Part shown: positions 1-8,378 of the stretch, in pieces
How the letters are laid out: each line of letters starts with the position of its first letter
Numbering within the stretch: the stretch's first letter is position 1
NCBI RefSeq assembly: GCF_008520305.1
Contig: NZ_ML703255.1
Location: 40,458-104,457 of the forward strand
Direction: 5' to 3'
Length of the DNA: 64,000 bases
Origin: Mesorhizobium sp. SARCC-RB16n
GTDB lineage: Bacteria; Pseudomonadota; Alphaproteobacteria; Rhizobiales; Rhizobiaceae
Translations under genes and position numbers: made by a program
The notes under the pieces: model-generated
What the model was told of the DNA's origin: nothing
What the model saw: only the letters and a program-made list of their open reading frames with translations
Databases searched by the model: none

Positions 1-429
1 GCCGCGGCCATCGACGGCACGCTGGATCCACGTCCACCAAACCTATATGCCGAACGAGCCTGGAATTACATCACACTCGGTTACGGTCACGGTGAGACCT
101 GGTGGCGGCAGTTCTGTACCGCGCTCAAGCAGGTCGGCTACGACGACGTCTTGTCAATCGAGCACGAGGACATGATGCTGACCCCGATGGAAGGAATGCG
201 AAAATCCGTTGCGCTGCCGCGCAACGTCGCAATCAACCTCTCATTAAGCGGGAACTTGCCGCGGTTCTGGCTGAGAGAGCATCGCACGCGCACTCTCATG
301 CGTCGGCACCATCCAAGACCCCAACGCCTGTCCAATCGTAGCGCTTTGACATCGAGTCGATCGCTGTCACCTCCGGGTGAACTCGGTCGGTATAACAGGA
401 CGGCGATGAAAGGGAGGAACCGACCTTGA
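1..429 (+). CDS. Sugar phosphate isomerase/epimerase-like, C-terminal part
   Basis: The frame is open from base 1 and has no start inside the window, so only the C-terminal part is present. The peptide around residues 30-65 (ETWWRQFCTALKQVGYDDV, then SIEHEDMMLTPMEGMRKSV) is the typical last strand-helix unit of xylose-isomerase-like TIM barrels, where SIEHED carries an acidic metal-binding position. After KSVALPRNVAIN the usual short tail is replaced by about 65 Arg/Pro-rich residues, so a frameshift near base 215-230 or loss of the native stop is likely. Substrate unknown. It ends about 150 bases before pqqA and is probably not part of the PQQ operon. Confidence 0.6.
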   Translation, partial: AAAIDGTLDPRPPNLYAERAWNYITLGYGHGETWWRQFCTALKQVGYDDVLSIEHEDMMLTPMEGMRKSVALPRNVAINLSLSGNLPRFWLREHRTRTLMRRHHPRPQRLSNRSALTSSRSLSPPGELGRYNRTAMKGRNRP

Positions 430-577
430 GGTAGACAGTTATGTTTTGTTCGCTATTTTTGGTCGTTTCAGAACCCAGCGTTTCATTTGTCCATTTTTCA
501 CGTGATGCACGAGCCATTGCATACGCACTGGCGCTGATAACCGGCCCCTTTTCGGGCTAGCAAAACAGGAGGCTGCG

Positions 578-673
578 ATGAAGAAGAGCTGGAAGAAACC
601 AACTATGTACCAGATTGCTGCGGGGTTCGAAATCTCGCGGTATCTGCCTGCCGAAACTGCTCCCAGGAAGTAG
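578..673 (+). CDS. pqqA: PQQ precursor peptide PqqA
   Basis: This 31-residue peptide is the ribosomal precursor of pyrroloquinoline quinone. It begins MKKSWKKPTMYQ and carries the required E-x3-Y pair (Glu18 and Tyr22 in FEISRY); PqqE joins these two side chains, which become the cofactor skeleton. A good Shine-Dalgarno, AGGAGG, lies 6 bases before the ATG at 578. The length is normal for the family (22-40 residues). It is first in pqqA-B-C-D-E, with 150 bases before pqqB; such a gap often lets the peptide message be made in excess, though no terminator-like hairpin was obvious there. Family function is established; the identification rests on the motif and the following genes. Confidence 0.95.
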   Translation: MKKSWKKPTMYQIAAGFEISRYLPAETAPRK

Positions 674-823
674 GCCGCAAACGGGCATGTGGTTGGCAAC
701 CGGGGCATGCACCTTGCCGCGTGGGGTCTTCGCAATGGGCATTGCCGCGGGGAGTGCAGGCGCCAAGCCGTCTAGCGCCGAGAATTTCGTGCCGGTCAAA
801 TGGGCCGCCGAGCAGGCACTGCC

Positions 824-1762
824 ATGCGCGTGAAGATCATTGGATCCGCGGCGGGAGGCGGCCTTCCGCAATGGAACTGCAACTATCGCCTGAGCCGCGC
901 AGCTCGCAGCGGGTTGTTAGGCGTGCATTCACGAACACAATCATGCGTTACCGCATCGGCGGACGGGATAGGCTGGGTTCTCTTCAATGCATCGCCCGAC
1001 ATTCGCCAGCAGATTGCGCAAACGCCTGAACTGCAGCCCGCGGTCGATGGGCCGTTGCGCTCGACGCCAATCCGCGCGGTGGTGCTGACCAATGCCGACA
1101 TAGATCATGTCGCCGGCCTGCTCAGCCTGCGTGAACGACAGCCTTTCGCGATCTACGGCACGGCGCAGGTACTGGCGACGCTTGAGGCCAGTGCGATCTT
1201 CAATGTTCTCGATCCGGCGATCGTGCCGCGGCGCCTACTAGCGCCAACCGAGGAGCTGGCGATCCGCGATGCGGAGGGCGGCGAGACAGGCATTGTCGTT
1301 GACAGCTTTCCGGTGCCCGGGAAGGTCGCGCTTTATCTTGAGCAGGGACGCGATCCCGGCGCCGACTTCAGCTCCGACACCGGCCACACGATAGGCGTCC
1401 GTATCACCGAGGCCGGCAGTCGCGGCGGCGTTTTCTACATCCCGGGCTGTGCGCGCATCGATGTCGCCCTGCGCGCTCGGCTGACCGACGCCGCCTGCCT
1501 TCTGTTCGACGGCACAGTCTACACGGACGACGAGATGATCGCTGCCCGGGTCGGCCAGAAAACCGGTGCGCGCATGGGGCACATCGCGATCTCTGGAGCA
1601 GCGGGTTCGATTGCAGCGTTAGCCGATGTGACGATCGGCCGCCGGATCTTCGTGCATATCAACAACACCAATCCTGTTCTCGAAGAGAATTCCGCAGAGC
1701 ACGCAGCAGTCAAGGCGGCTGGCTGGGAAGTCGCCAGCGACGGCATGGAGATGGAATTTTGA
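824..1762 (+). CDS. pqqB: PQQ biosynthesis protein PqqB
   Basis: A 312-residue protein of the metallo-beta-lactamase fold. The ATG at 824 gives the usual N-terminus MRVKIIGSAAGGGLPQWNCN; a longer reading from 800 adds eight residues without family support. Visible signatures are WNCN (near 17-20), SPDIR (57-61) and the family's modified metal motif LTNADIDHVAGLL (88-100). PqqB is known to act as an iron-dependent hydroxylase that oxidises the crosslinked Glu-Tyr intermediate, although it was once thought to be an exporter. Its stop overlaps the TTG start of pqqC, so the two are probably co-translated. Confidence 0.95.
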   Translation: MRVKIIGSAAGGGLPQWNCNYRLSRAARSGLLGVHSRTQSCVTASADGIGWVLFNASPDIRQQIAQTPELQPAVDGPLRSTPIRAVVLTNADIDHVAGLLSLRERQPFAIYGTAQVLATLEASAIFNVLDPAIVPRRLLAPTEELAIRDAEGGETGIVVDSFPVPGKVALYLEQGRDPGADFSSDTGHTIGVRITEAGSRGGVFYIPGCARIDVALRARLTDAACLLFDGTVYTDDEMIAARVGQKTGARMGHIAISGAAGSIAALADVTIGRRIFVHINNTNPVLEENSAEHAAVKAAGWEVASDGMEMEF

Positions 1763-2517
1763 GAGATTTCCACGACGCGGCCCGATGCGGCCTCTCGAAG
1801 GGCGAACTCGAGGCCGTGCTGCGGCAGGTCGGTCGCGAGCGCTATCACAACCACCATCCGTTCCACCACAGAATGACCAGAGGCGCACTGTCGAAGGCCG
1901 AAATGCAGGCCTGGGCGCTGAACCGCTATTGCTACCAGGCCGTTATTCCGCGCAAGGACGCCATGATCCTGGCACACGCCGAGGATCCGGCGTTTCGCGC
2001 CGCCTGGCGCAAACGCATCGAGGACCACGACGGCGAGGACGGCTGGAGCGGCGGCATCGCGCGGTGGCTGCATCTGGCCACCTCGCTCGGGCTCGATGCC
2101 GAAGCCGTCAAGAGCGAAAGGCTGGTGCTGCCGGCGACACGCTTTGCGGTCGGCGCCTATCTCTCTTTCTGCACGAACCGGACCTTGCTCGAGGCGGTCG
2201 CATCGTCATTAACCGAGATGTTCTCGCCGCTCATCATCGACGAGCGGGTGTCGGCGATGCTGGCCAAGTACGAATATATCACAGAGGATACGCTGGCCTA
2301 TTTCAGTTGGCGGCCCGAACAGGCATCGCGCGACGCTGAGTTCGCCCTCGCCTACGTGCTCGGCCATGCCGACTCGGCGAAACGCCAGCAGCAGACGATC
2401 GATGCGCTGGTGTTCAAATGCGATATACTCTGGGCCATGCTCGACGCGCTTCAAAATGCCTATGGCGCGCCAGGAAACATACCGCCGGGCGCCTTCCGCC
2501 CAGAGGCAGTCCGATGA
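1759..2517 (+). CDS. pqqC: PQQ synthase PqqC
   Basis: A 252-residue all-helical, heme-oxygenase-like oxidase without cofactor. It catalyses the last step, the eight-electron oxidation and ring closure of AHQQ to PQQ using molecular oxygen. Family signatures seen are RYHNHHPFHHRM (about residues 31-42), WALNRYCYQ, IPRKDAMIL and the C-terminal YVLGHADS. The frame starts with TTG, and TTGA is shared with the pqqB stop; the purine-rich ATGGAGATGG just upstream can serve as ribosome site. No ATG occurs at a position that would keep the conserved N-terminus, so TTG is the best start. It ends overlapping pqqD by ATGA. Confidence 0.95.
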   Translation: MRDFHDAARCGLSKGELEAVLRQVGRERYHNHHPFHHRMTRGALSKAEMQAWALNRYCYQAVIPRKDAMILAHAEDPAFRAAWRKRIEDHDGEDGWSGGIARWLHLATSLGLDAEAVKSERLVLPATRFAVGAYLSFCTNRTLLEAVASSLTEMFSPLIIDERVSAMLAKYEYITEDTLAYFSWRPEQASRDAEFALAYVLGHADSAKRQQQTIDALVFKCDILWAMLDALQNAYGAPGNIPPGAFRPEAVR

Positions 2518-2810
2518 TGGCGCTGCGCGAAAGAGCCTTGGTGTCGTTGCAATCGGTGCCATCGCTGCCGAAGCATGTGCGCATACAGTACGACGCCGTG
2601 CGGCAAGCCTTCGCCGTGCTTTCGCCGGAGAAGATATTCTGGCCGAACGAGATCAGCCTCGACATATTGCGCCGCTGCGATGGGCAGTCCACGGTCGATC
2701 ACATCATCGCCGATCTTGCCTCGGACTATGAGGCCGATCGGAAGGAGGTGGCGGCCGACGTCATCGCGTTCCTGCAGGAATGGTCGGACAAGCTGCTGGT
2801 GAGGCTGTGA
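2514..2810 (+). CDS. pqqD: PqqA-binding chaperone PqqD
   Basis: A 98-residue RiPP recognition element-type protein. PqqD binds PqqA and presents it to the radical SAM enzyme PqqE. Recognisable parts are PKHVRIQYDAVRQAFAVL followed by FWPNEISLDILRRCDG and the winged-helix end DVIAFLQEW. Two in-frame ATGs occur (2514 and 2517), the first overlapping the pqqC stop; 2514 is chosen. It ends with TGA shared with the GTG start of pqqE, so all of B to E are overlapped and probably made in fixed ratio. Length is normal for the family. Confidence 0.93.
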   Translation: MMALRERALVSLQSVPSLPKHVRIQYDAVRQAFAVLSPEKIFWPNEISLDILRRCDGQSTVDHIIADLASDYEADRKEVAADVIAFLQEWSDKLLVRL

Positions 2811-3928
2811 GCGAGCCCATTCTCCCTCCGATCGGCATGCTGGCGGAACTGACACATCGCTGCCCGCTCCAGTGCCCTTATTGCTCCAATCCGCTCGAAT
2901 TGCTGAAGGCCAATCGCGAGCTCGACACGCAGACTTGGCTCGATCTCTTCTCGCAGGCTGCCGATCTCGGCGTTCTCCAGGTGCATCTATCCGGCGGCGA
3001 GCCGACGCTGCGTCGCGACCTCGAGCAACTGATCGCCGGACTCTCGGCGCGCGGCGTCTACACCAACCTCATCACCGCCGGTATCAACATTGCCGAACGC
3101 CGCATCGAAGCCTTTGTCCAAGCCGGCCTCGACCATCTGCAACTGAGCTTTCAGGGTGCCCGTCAGGCGACCACCGACCGTATGGGCAACCACAGCGGCA
3201 GCCATGAAAAGAAGCTGGAGACGGCACGCCGAGCCCGCGCCGCCGGCCTGCCGCTCACCATCAATGCACCGATCTATCGCCACAACATCGAGGAAGTGCC
3301 GGAATTCATCGATCTGGCCCTTTCGTTGGGTGCGGAGCGGCTAGAGATCGCCAACGTGCAGTATGCCGGCTGGGCTTTGGCTAATCGCAATGCGCTGATG
3401 CCCGAACGTGCCGCGGTCGACCGGCAGATGGAGATCGTCGCGGCGGCGCAGGAACGGCTTGCCGGCATCATCAACATCGATTTTGTCCCGCCGGATTATT
3501 TCGCTGTTTATCCCAAGCCGTGCATGGGCGGCTGGGCGCGAGACGCCTTCATGGTGACGCCCGACGGCACCGTGCTGCCGTGCCACGCCGCGCAGACCAT
3601 CCCTTCGCTCCGCTTCGAACGTTTCGGGCCGAACTCGCTCGCCGAGATCTGGACCGATTCAGCTGCACTCAATGCCTTCCGCGGTACCAAATGGATGCAG
3701 GAGCCTTGCCGAAGCTGTGAGCGGCGCGAGCTCGATTGGGGTGGCTGCAGATGTCAGGCAATGACAATTGCAGGCGATGCGGCTGCAACGGATCCAGTCT
3801 GCATTAAGTCGCCGATTCACGCCCGCATGGCCATGCTCAGCGGCGAGACGGGGCGCACAGCGAAACCTGCCTCGGCGGACGAAGCCTTCATCCATCGTCA
3901 GATAGGAATTATGACTGAACGCGCTTAG
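2807..3928 (+). CDS. pqqE: Radical SAM PqqA crosslinking enzyme PqqE
   Basis: A 373-residue radical SAM/SPASM protein. The CxxxCxxC cluster motif is at Cys19, Cys23 and Cys26 (RCPLQCPYC), followed by HLSGGEPTLR, the GGEP SAM-binding motif. The C-terminal part holds the auxiliary-cluster cysteines: PCMGGW, PCHAAQ, the CRSCERRELDWGGCRC group and DPVC. It forms the carbon-carbon bond between Glu and Tyr of PqqA. The GTG at 2807 overlaps the pqqD stop and gives the expected short N-terminus; the 9 residues upstream have no family support. This is the last gene of the operon; no pqqF-type protease is visible nearby. Confidence 0.95.
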   Translation: MSEPILPPIGMLAELTHRCPLQCPYCSNPLELLKANRELDTQTWLDLFSQAADLGVLQVHLSGGEPTLRRDLEQLIAGLSARGVYTNLITAGINIAERRIEAFVQAGLDHLQLSFQGARQATTDRMGNHSGSHEKKLETARRARAAGLPLTINAPIYRHNIEEVPEFIDLALSLGAERLEIANVQYAGWALANRNALMPERAAVDRQMEIVAAAQERLAGIINIDFVPPDYFAVYPKPCMGGWARDAFMVTPDGTVLPCHAAQTIPSLRFERFGPNSLAEIWTDSAALNAFRGTKWMQEPCRSCERRELDWGGCRCQAMTIAGDAAATDPVCIKSPIHARMAMLSGETGRTAKPASADEAFIHRQIGIMTERA

Positions 3929-4276
3929 AGGGCGTTTGGAAATCGGAACATTGTGATTCCGGCCGCCGCTGGTTGTGATTCAAGCTGTGGAGTGGGCCCG
4001 ACAGAGCCGTGCCCGCCGATCGGCCCTCCGCCGCACAAGCTGTGGCGCCGGCCGTCACTGCCGCCAATTAGGTTACCTTCGCTCAGGCGACGACTCCCTG
4101 GTGAAAGCAATCCAGGATCAGCGCCCGTGTCGTGAAACGGCACGGATACGCTTACAAGGGAGTACTAGCTGTTGAGGTCTGTTCGCCGTGTGTTCCTCCA
4201 AAAATCGCATAATTGGCAGTCTGGAATTTGCGGAGAATTTCCAGAAACCGCCATCTCTTAGCGGCCTCAGATTGCG
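3929..4276. other. Intergenic, no gene seen
   Basis: Between pqqE and the decayed GGDEF gene no frame gives a recognisable protein. The stretch is GC-rich and could be the edge of an old insertion, but no terminal inverted repeats or transposase peptide could be identified. Confidence 0.4.
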
Positions 4277-4600
4277 GTGAACCTCAAATCAACAGTCGTG
4301 ACGATCATTGCAATTGTCGCGACCTTTGGCCTGTCGTTCACGGCAAGACTCGCCCTACACATGCCGATCGATTGGCTGAGTTGGATTGAGTGCACCCTCA
4401 TCCCCATCCTGATTGGAATACCCGTCGGGGCCTATATCTCGCTCAGTCGGAAACGATCCAGGGCGCATGTGACAAGCTGGAAATGTCGTATGCGGCCCCT
4501 GAGAGAGACCCACGACAAGCTGGCGTTCGTTCACCGGAAGAGGATCGAGCGCTGGGGGGTCGGAAACGACAAGAGCTGCCTAATTGTCAGAGATTGACTC
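4277..4600 (+). pseudogene. Remnant of a membrane-bound GGDEF (diguanylate cyclase-type) protein
   Basis: The frame from 4277 starts MNLKSTVVTIIAIVATFGLS and has two hydrophobic segments (about residues 5-25 and 38-58, ending IPVGAYISL). After that, the linker expected before a GGDEF domain is split between frames: GACDKLEMSYAA reads in the frame of base 4447-4500, then LRETHDKLAFVHR continues in the original frame. Joined, they make one helical linker typical of rhizobial diguanylate cyclases. No GGDEF domain follows; the frame stops at 4597. So at least two small indels and a lost C-terminus. The GGDEF assignment is inferred from the linker style only. Confidence 0.5.
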
Positions 4601-4890
4601 TAACATGATCTCCGCCGATTTTGACGTCTCGTCACCGGACGCCACTGTTGTCCAGGGTAATTTGCCAACCCGCGAAGGCGTTTGATGCAGAACTGTCGAT
4701 CCGCGGGTATCCTCCTCTTGGTGGAACAATTACACTCCTGCACCGGTAGGCACTCCAAGTTCGCATTGGGTTACGGATTCCGAACCGTGCATTATGCGCA
4801 AAAACCCACTGCAACCATTAGTCTCTGCTAACGTTGCAGGACCAGCTGACAGGCGCCCCTATCACTGAAGGGCAAGGTGGAGGGGTTATT
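4601..4890. other. Intergenic, upstream of the AI-2E family gene
   Basis: No convincing coding frame or repeat was seen. It presumably carries the promoter of the transporter that follows; a clear -35/-10 pair could not be assigned. Confidence 0.3.
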
Positions 4891-6867
4891 GTGGGGATCG
4901 ATCGTAACGGCAGATATCCCTTCTCCGGACTGCAAAGTACCCTTCCGGCAGCACATCGGCGGACCGCGTTGCCCACCGTCGCGACGGTCGTCGTGACCGT
5001 GGCCGCTCTGTATTTCGGGCGCGAGGTTTTCCTGCCGATTGCGATTGCCCTGCTGTTGACCTTCGCGCTCGCCCCGATGGTTTCCTCGCTAAAACGGGCC
5101 GGCATTCCCCGGGTCGCGGCTGTCGTATTGAGCGTCCTTGGCGCCTTCGCAGCGCTGGCTCTGTTCAGCTTCATTGTCGCCTCGCAGGTCAACGAATTGG
5201 CGCAGAATGTCGCGCTTTACCAGGCGAACATTCTAACCAAGGTGCGCTCGCTCAAGGAAAGAGGCGTAGGGGGCGGCATCATTGGCAGGTTGAGCGATGT
5301 GGTCGAGCGTGTCGGCCAGGAGATCGATAAACAAGAACCTGCGCTGCCCTCAGCGGCAAACACGCCAAAGCGCGAACCGGTGCCAGTCGAAATCGTCCCG
5401 CGCGAAAGGCCGCTCGAGGTGCTCCAGAGCATCGTCGGCCCCCTGATCAGTCCCTTGGCATCTGCCGGTCTGATCATAGTCGTTGTCGTCTTCATGCTCC
5501 TAGAACGGGAAGATCTACGGGATCGTTTCATCCGGCTTGTGGGCTACGGCGACCTTCATCGAACGACTCAGGCGTTGCAGGATGCCGGAAGGCGAGTCGG
5601 TCGCTATCTGCTGATGCAGATGGTGGTCAACGTCGCCTATGCAGTGCCAATTGCGATTGGGCTCTGGATACTCGGCATCCCTAACGCCTTGCTCTGGGGC
5701 TTGCTTGCACTTGCACTGCGCTTTGTGCCCTATATCGGTCCGATTATCGGTGCTTCCCTTCCTTTATTCCTAGCGCTCGCCGTGGCTCCCGGATGGTCGC
5801 TCCTATTGTGGACAGCGGCGCTGTTCGTCGTGATGGAGCTGATCACCGGCAATGTCATCGAGCCTTGGCTTTACGGGTCGCGCACAGGCTTGTCGCCTCT
5901 GGCGATCATAGTCGCCGCAATTTTCTGGACCTGGTTATGGGGGCCACTCGGGCTGGTCCTGTCAACGCCCTTAACTGTCTGTCTGGTCGTGCTCGGTCGG
6001 CACGTTCCGCAATTTGAGTTCCTCGACGTGCTGTTCGGCGATGAGCCGATGCTTGAACCGCATGCGCGGCTCTACCAGCGTCTGCTCGCCGGTGACCCAG
6101 AAGAAGCCACAGACCATGCTGAGGAGTTTCTTGAAGAGGGATACTTGGTCGAATTCTACGACAAAGTGGCCATTCCCGCCTTGCTGCTAGGTGAGCAGGA
6201 TCGGGTTCGCGGCGTAATGGGCGAACCGCAAAGACGCCAGGTGGCGGCAAGCGCCCAGACTATGGTGGCAAACTTGGTGGAAAGCGCGCAGCAGGAGGCC
6301 AGCGAGGAAGAGGAACCGACCTTGGCCGACGACGCCGAACCGAGCGACGCCAAGGACGGCGAGTATGAGATCGAACTGCCTGATGGTACAGATATCACCG
6401 TGCTGTGCGCAGGCGGGCGTGGCGAACTCGATGACGCTGCGGCCGCCATGCTGATGCAGGTGCTGGAAGTCCAGGGTGCGGAAGCATCAATGGCCAGCTT
6501 TGCCGATTTGGAGCCAAACGCTCTTCGCCGCCTCGAACTTGGCAGCTTCGACACCGTTGTCGTCAATTTCCTCAACCAGGATTCGGTCAAACACGCTCGC
6601 TTCCTAGTTCGTCGCTTGAAGCGGGCAAAGGTGTCGCTACGGGTAGGCGTGGTGCTTTGGTCCGGGCCGGGCAATGACGACAACGACGCATGCGAGAAGC
6701 TCGCCACTGGCATCAACGCCGATTTCGTCGCGGATGGCATGATCAGTGCTGTGCTGGGTGCGCTTTCCAAATCCGCGCCAGTGGGGCTCAAATCAACGGC
6801 AAAACGCCGTCCCCGTCGCCCTCCGCCTCGACCGAAGAGGGCTCTCTCGGCCACTCCGGCCGAGTGA
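4891..6867 (+). CDS. AI-2E family (PerM-like) transporter with long cytoplasmic tail
   Basis: A 658-residue membrane protein from the GTG at 4891, chosen because GGAGGGG precedes it by about 7 bases; a TTG at 4834 would add 19 residues. The first 400 residues have the PerM/AI-2E layout: two N-terminal hydrophobic segments, a soluble region (about 90-200), then several membrane segments including LLWGLLALALRFVPYIGPIIGA and the end LSTPLTVCLVVLGRH. Family members export or import small molecules such as AI-2, or act as sodium/proton antiporters. The C-terminal 250 residues are soluble: a helical part, an acidic linker (SEEEEPTLADDAEPSD), and an alpha/beta domain beginning ITVLCAGGRGELDDAAAAM. 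A basic tail KRRPRRPPPRPKR closes it. Confidence 0.85.
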   Translation: MGIDRNGRYPFSGLQSTLPAAHRRTALPTVATVVVTVAALYFGREVFLPIAIALLLTFALAPMVSSLKRAGIPRVAAVVLSVLGAFAALALFSFIVASQVNELAQNVALYQANILTKVRSLKERGVGGGIIGRLSDVVERVGQEIDKQEPALPSAANTPKREPVPVEIVPRERPLEVLQSIVGPLISPLASAGLIIVVVVFMLLEREDLRDRFIRLVGYGDLHRTTQALQDAGRRVGRYLLMQMVVNVAYAVPIAIGLWILGIPNALLWGLLALALRFVPYIGPIIGASLPLFLALAVAPGWSLLLWTAALFVVMELITGNVIEPWLYGSRTGLSPLAIIVAAIFWTWLWGPLGLVLSTPLTVCLVVLGRHVPQFEFLDVLFGDEPMLEPHARLYQRLLAGDPEEATDHAEEFLEEGYLVEFYDKVAIPALLLGEQDRVRGVMGEPQRRQVAASAQTMVANLVESAQQEASEEEEPTLADDAEPSDAKDGEYEIELPDGTDITVLCAGGRGELDDAAAAMLMQVLEVQGAEASMASFADLEPNALRRLELGSFDTVVVNFLNQDSVKHARFLVRRLKRAKVSLRVGVVLWSGPGNDDNDACEKLATGINADFVADGMISAVLGALSKSAPVGLKSTAKRRPRRPPPRPKRALSATPAE

Positions 6868-7019
6868 TCTCCATATCATCACGACGCGGGCGATCTTTAC
6901 CGTTCCATCCACCCAATGTGCGACCTGACTGATCCGTTGCGGTGGGAAAGATATTACCTGGAAACTCGCGACTAGAGACCGCACGGGTGGCTCAGTCCCA
7001 TCCATGACGAGCGGCTAGC

Positions 7020-7160
7020 ATATCACTTCGGCTCACAGAAGACCGAACCGACTATCGCAAAATCGAGAGCCTTGAAGTGTTGGAGCATCGTCTGCTCCTG
7101 GAGGTCGACCATCGTGCCAATAACGTGCTTGCCCTAATCGACAGCATCGTTCGGCTGACC
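7020..7160 (+). pseudogene. Remnant of an HWE/HisKA_2 histidine kinase
   Basis: In one frame the DNA encodes EDRTDYRKIESLEVLEHRLL then LEVDHRANNVLALIDSIVRL, which is the phosphoacceptor helix of HWE-type histidine kinases (the usual form is ElxHRxKNxLA.VQ..I). No start, sensor or ATPase domain is present and the similarity ends at about 7160, where the sequence switches to opposite-strand hydrolase remains. It is a fragment of some 45 codons, not a functional gene. Confidence 0.5.
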
Positions 7161-7199
7161 GCGTCACACGAAGCTGCCCTGGAACCTAATAGGTCCGGT

Positions 7200-7900
7200 C
7201 GCGGCCCGTCCACGATATCGGCACGCAGCTTCGGCGTATTCTCCACCTTGTTGTCTTCTGCGCAAAGCCAATGGCGCCACCATGAAATCGCCTCGGCATG
7301 GAAGTCGGCGCGGGGTTTGGGATCAGCAAAATGCGGATACTTGTATATCCATGGGCCGATCAGGTCCCAGGCCATTTCCGGCATTCCGGCGACCGCCTTC
7401 AAAGGCGTGTTGCGGTAGCCGTCGGCCCATCCAGCAATGACCAGTGCGGGGACGGAAAAACCGTCAAAATCCTCGCAGATCGAACCGTGGCGCCAGAAGT
7501 CGTCGGGGCGCTAGTGAGAGAGCCACTCCTCCATGAAGAACGGCTCGCCTTCCAGCCGCTCGAGCCACATGTCGCGCCAACGTTCTTTAACGAGATCGGG
7601 ATCGGGGGGCCGCGCCTGGAAGGCAATCATCGCCGCCCATGACAGTTGCGCCGATAGATGCGTTCCATTCTTGTAATGAATATCGTCGTTATAACGATCG
7701 ACAGTCGATGACAGGGAGATCACGGCCTTGAGAGCAGGGGCTTGAGGGCCGCCTCGATAACCTCGACCGCATCGGCAAGCTCACGTACGGTATATTCGCC
7801 GTCGATCACACCGTCGGACTCGCCGCAGCCACGAATGTCGACAAGCACGCCCGCGATACCGGCCGCCGCGACCGGCCATGCACGCGAAACAAGAAAGGTG
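7200..7900 (-). pseudogene. Remnant of a CocE/NonD-type alpha/beta hydrolase
   Basis: Reading on the minus strand, three pieces of one hydrolase are found. The N-terminal piece GVLVDIRGCGESDGVIDGEY (about 7825-7890) is the strand-loop typical of X-Pro dipeptidyl-peptidase-like (CocE/NonD) acylases. The middle piece, from 7723, has HYKNGTHLSAQLSWAAMIAF and FFMEEWLSH, then an in-frame TAG at 7511-7513 where Gln is expected (HQRPDDFWRHGS). The frame continues intact through VPALVIAGWADGYRN and LIGPWIYKYPHFADP (7052-7402). A frameshift and an internal deletion separate the first two pieces, so the catalytic nucleophile region is lost. Not functional. Confidence 0.6.
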
Positions 7901-8266
7901 TCGCCACCATCGCCCAGCCGCCGGGCTTCGTCATTGCGTGGATATTGGCGGCCGCCGCATGCGGGCACTGCACATGCTCCAGCACCTGGTCGGCGATGAC
8001 GATGGAATATTGCTCGTCGGTGCGGTCCTTGCAGATGTCGAACTTGGGAAAATCCACCGACCGGTAATCCGGGCACAGCGCCCGCCAGTAGCGGTTCCAG
8101 CCCGGCGAAATCTCGATCACGTCGCGCGACTTGCGTTGGCGGCTTCGAGGAAAACCGTGAAGGCTTCGATCTGGCGGATGCGCAGCCAGTTGCGGTCGTC
8201 GTAGCGAAGTAGCCGCTTCACAGCATGCTTGCCGCGGTTTTTCAGGGCACCGGCAAGGCTTGACAT
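7890..8266 (-). pseudogene. Frameshifted SAM-dependent methyltransferase, fused at its end to hydrolase remains
   Basis: A minus-strand gene starts at 8266 with a strong GGAGGAGG ribosome site and reads MSSLAGALKNRGKHAVKRLL, but stops after 49 codons (TGA at 8117-8119). The neighbouring frame then continues with DVIEISPGWNRYWRALCP, SIVIADQVLEHV and NIHAMTKPGGWAMVATPF, the motifs of a class I methyltransferase (post-II acidic turn, then the KPGG loop). One lost base near 8140 explains the break. The protein ends at about 7890 exactly where hydrolase sequence begins, so a deletion joined the two genes. The methyltransferase may have belonged to a cell-surface or glycan cluster; that is a guess. 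Confidence 0.55.
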
Positions 8267-8337
8267 TCTCGACCTCCTCCTGCCCGCCGCAAAACCGTCA
8301 TATCCCGCAAAGCGTACAAAAGAGTGACGGTGTGAGG

Positions 8338-8361
8338 GAGCCGGCGTTAACGCGCCGGCTC
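8338..8361. terminator. Hairpin behind the glycine-zipper lipoprotein gene
   Basis: GAGCCGGCG at 8338-8346 pairs perfectly with CGCCGGCTC at 8353-8361 around a 6-base loop. It lies 18 bases past the lipoprotein stop on the minus strand. There is no adjacent T run, only CTCTTTTG further on, so it may slow RNA decay or terminate weakly. Confidence 0.45.
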
Positions 8362-8378
8362 ACACAGTCAGAAGCTCA

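Noticed and set aside
674-823. A small gene between pqqA and pqqB
   Set aside because: Short frames exist but none has a good ribosome site or similarity; the space is more likely an mRNA control region.
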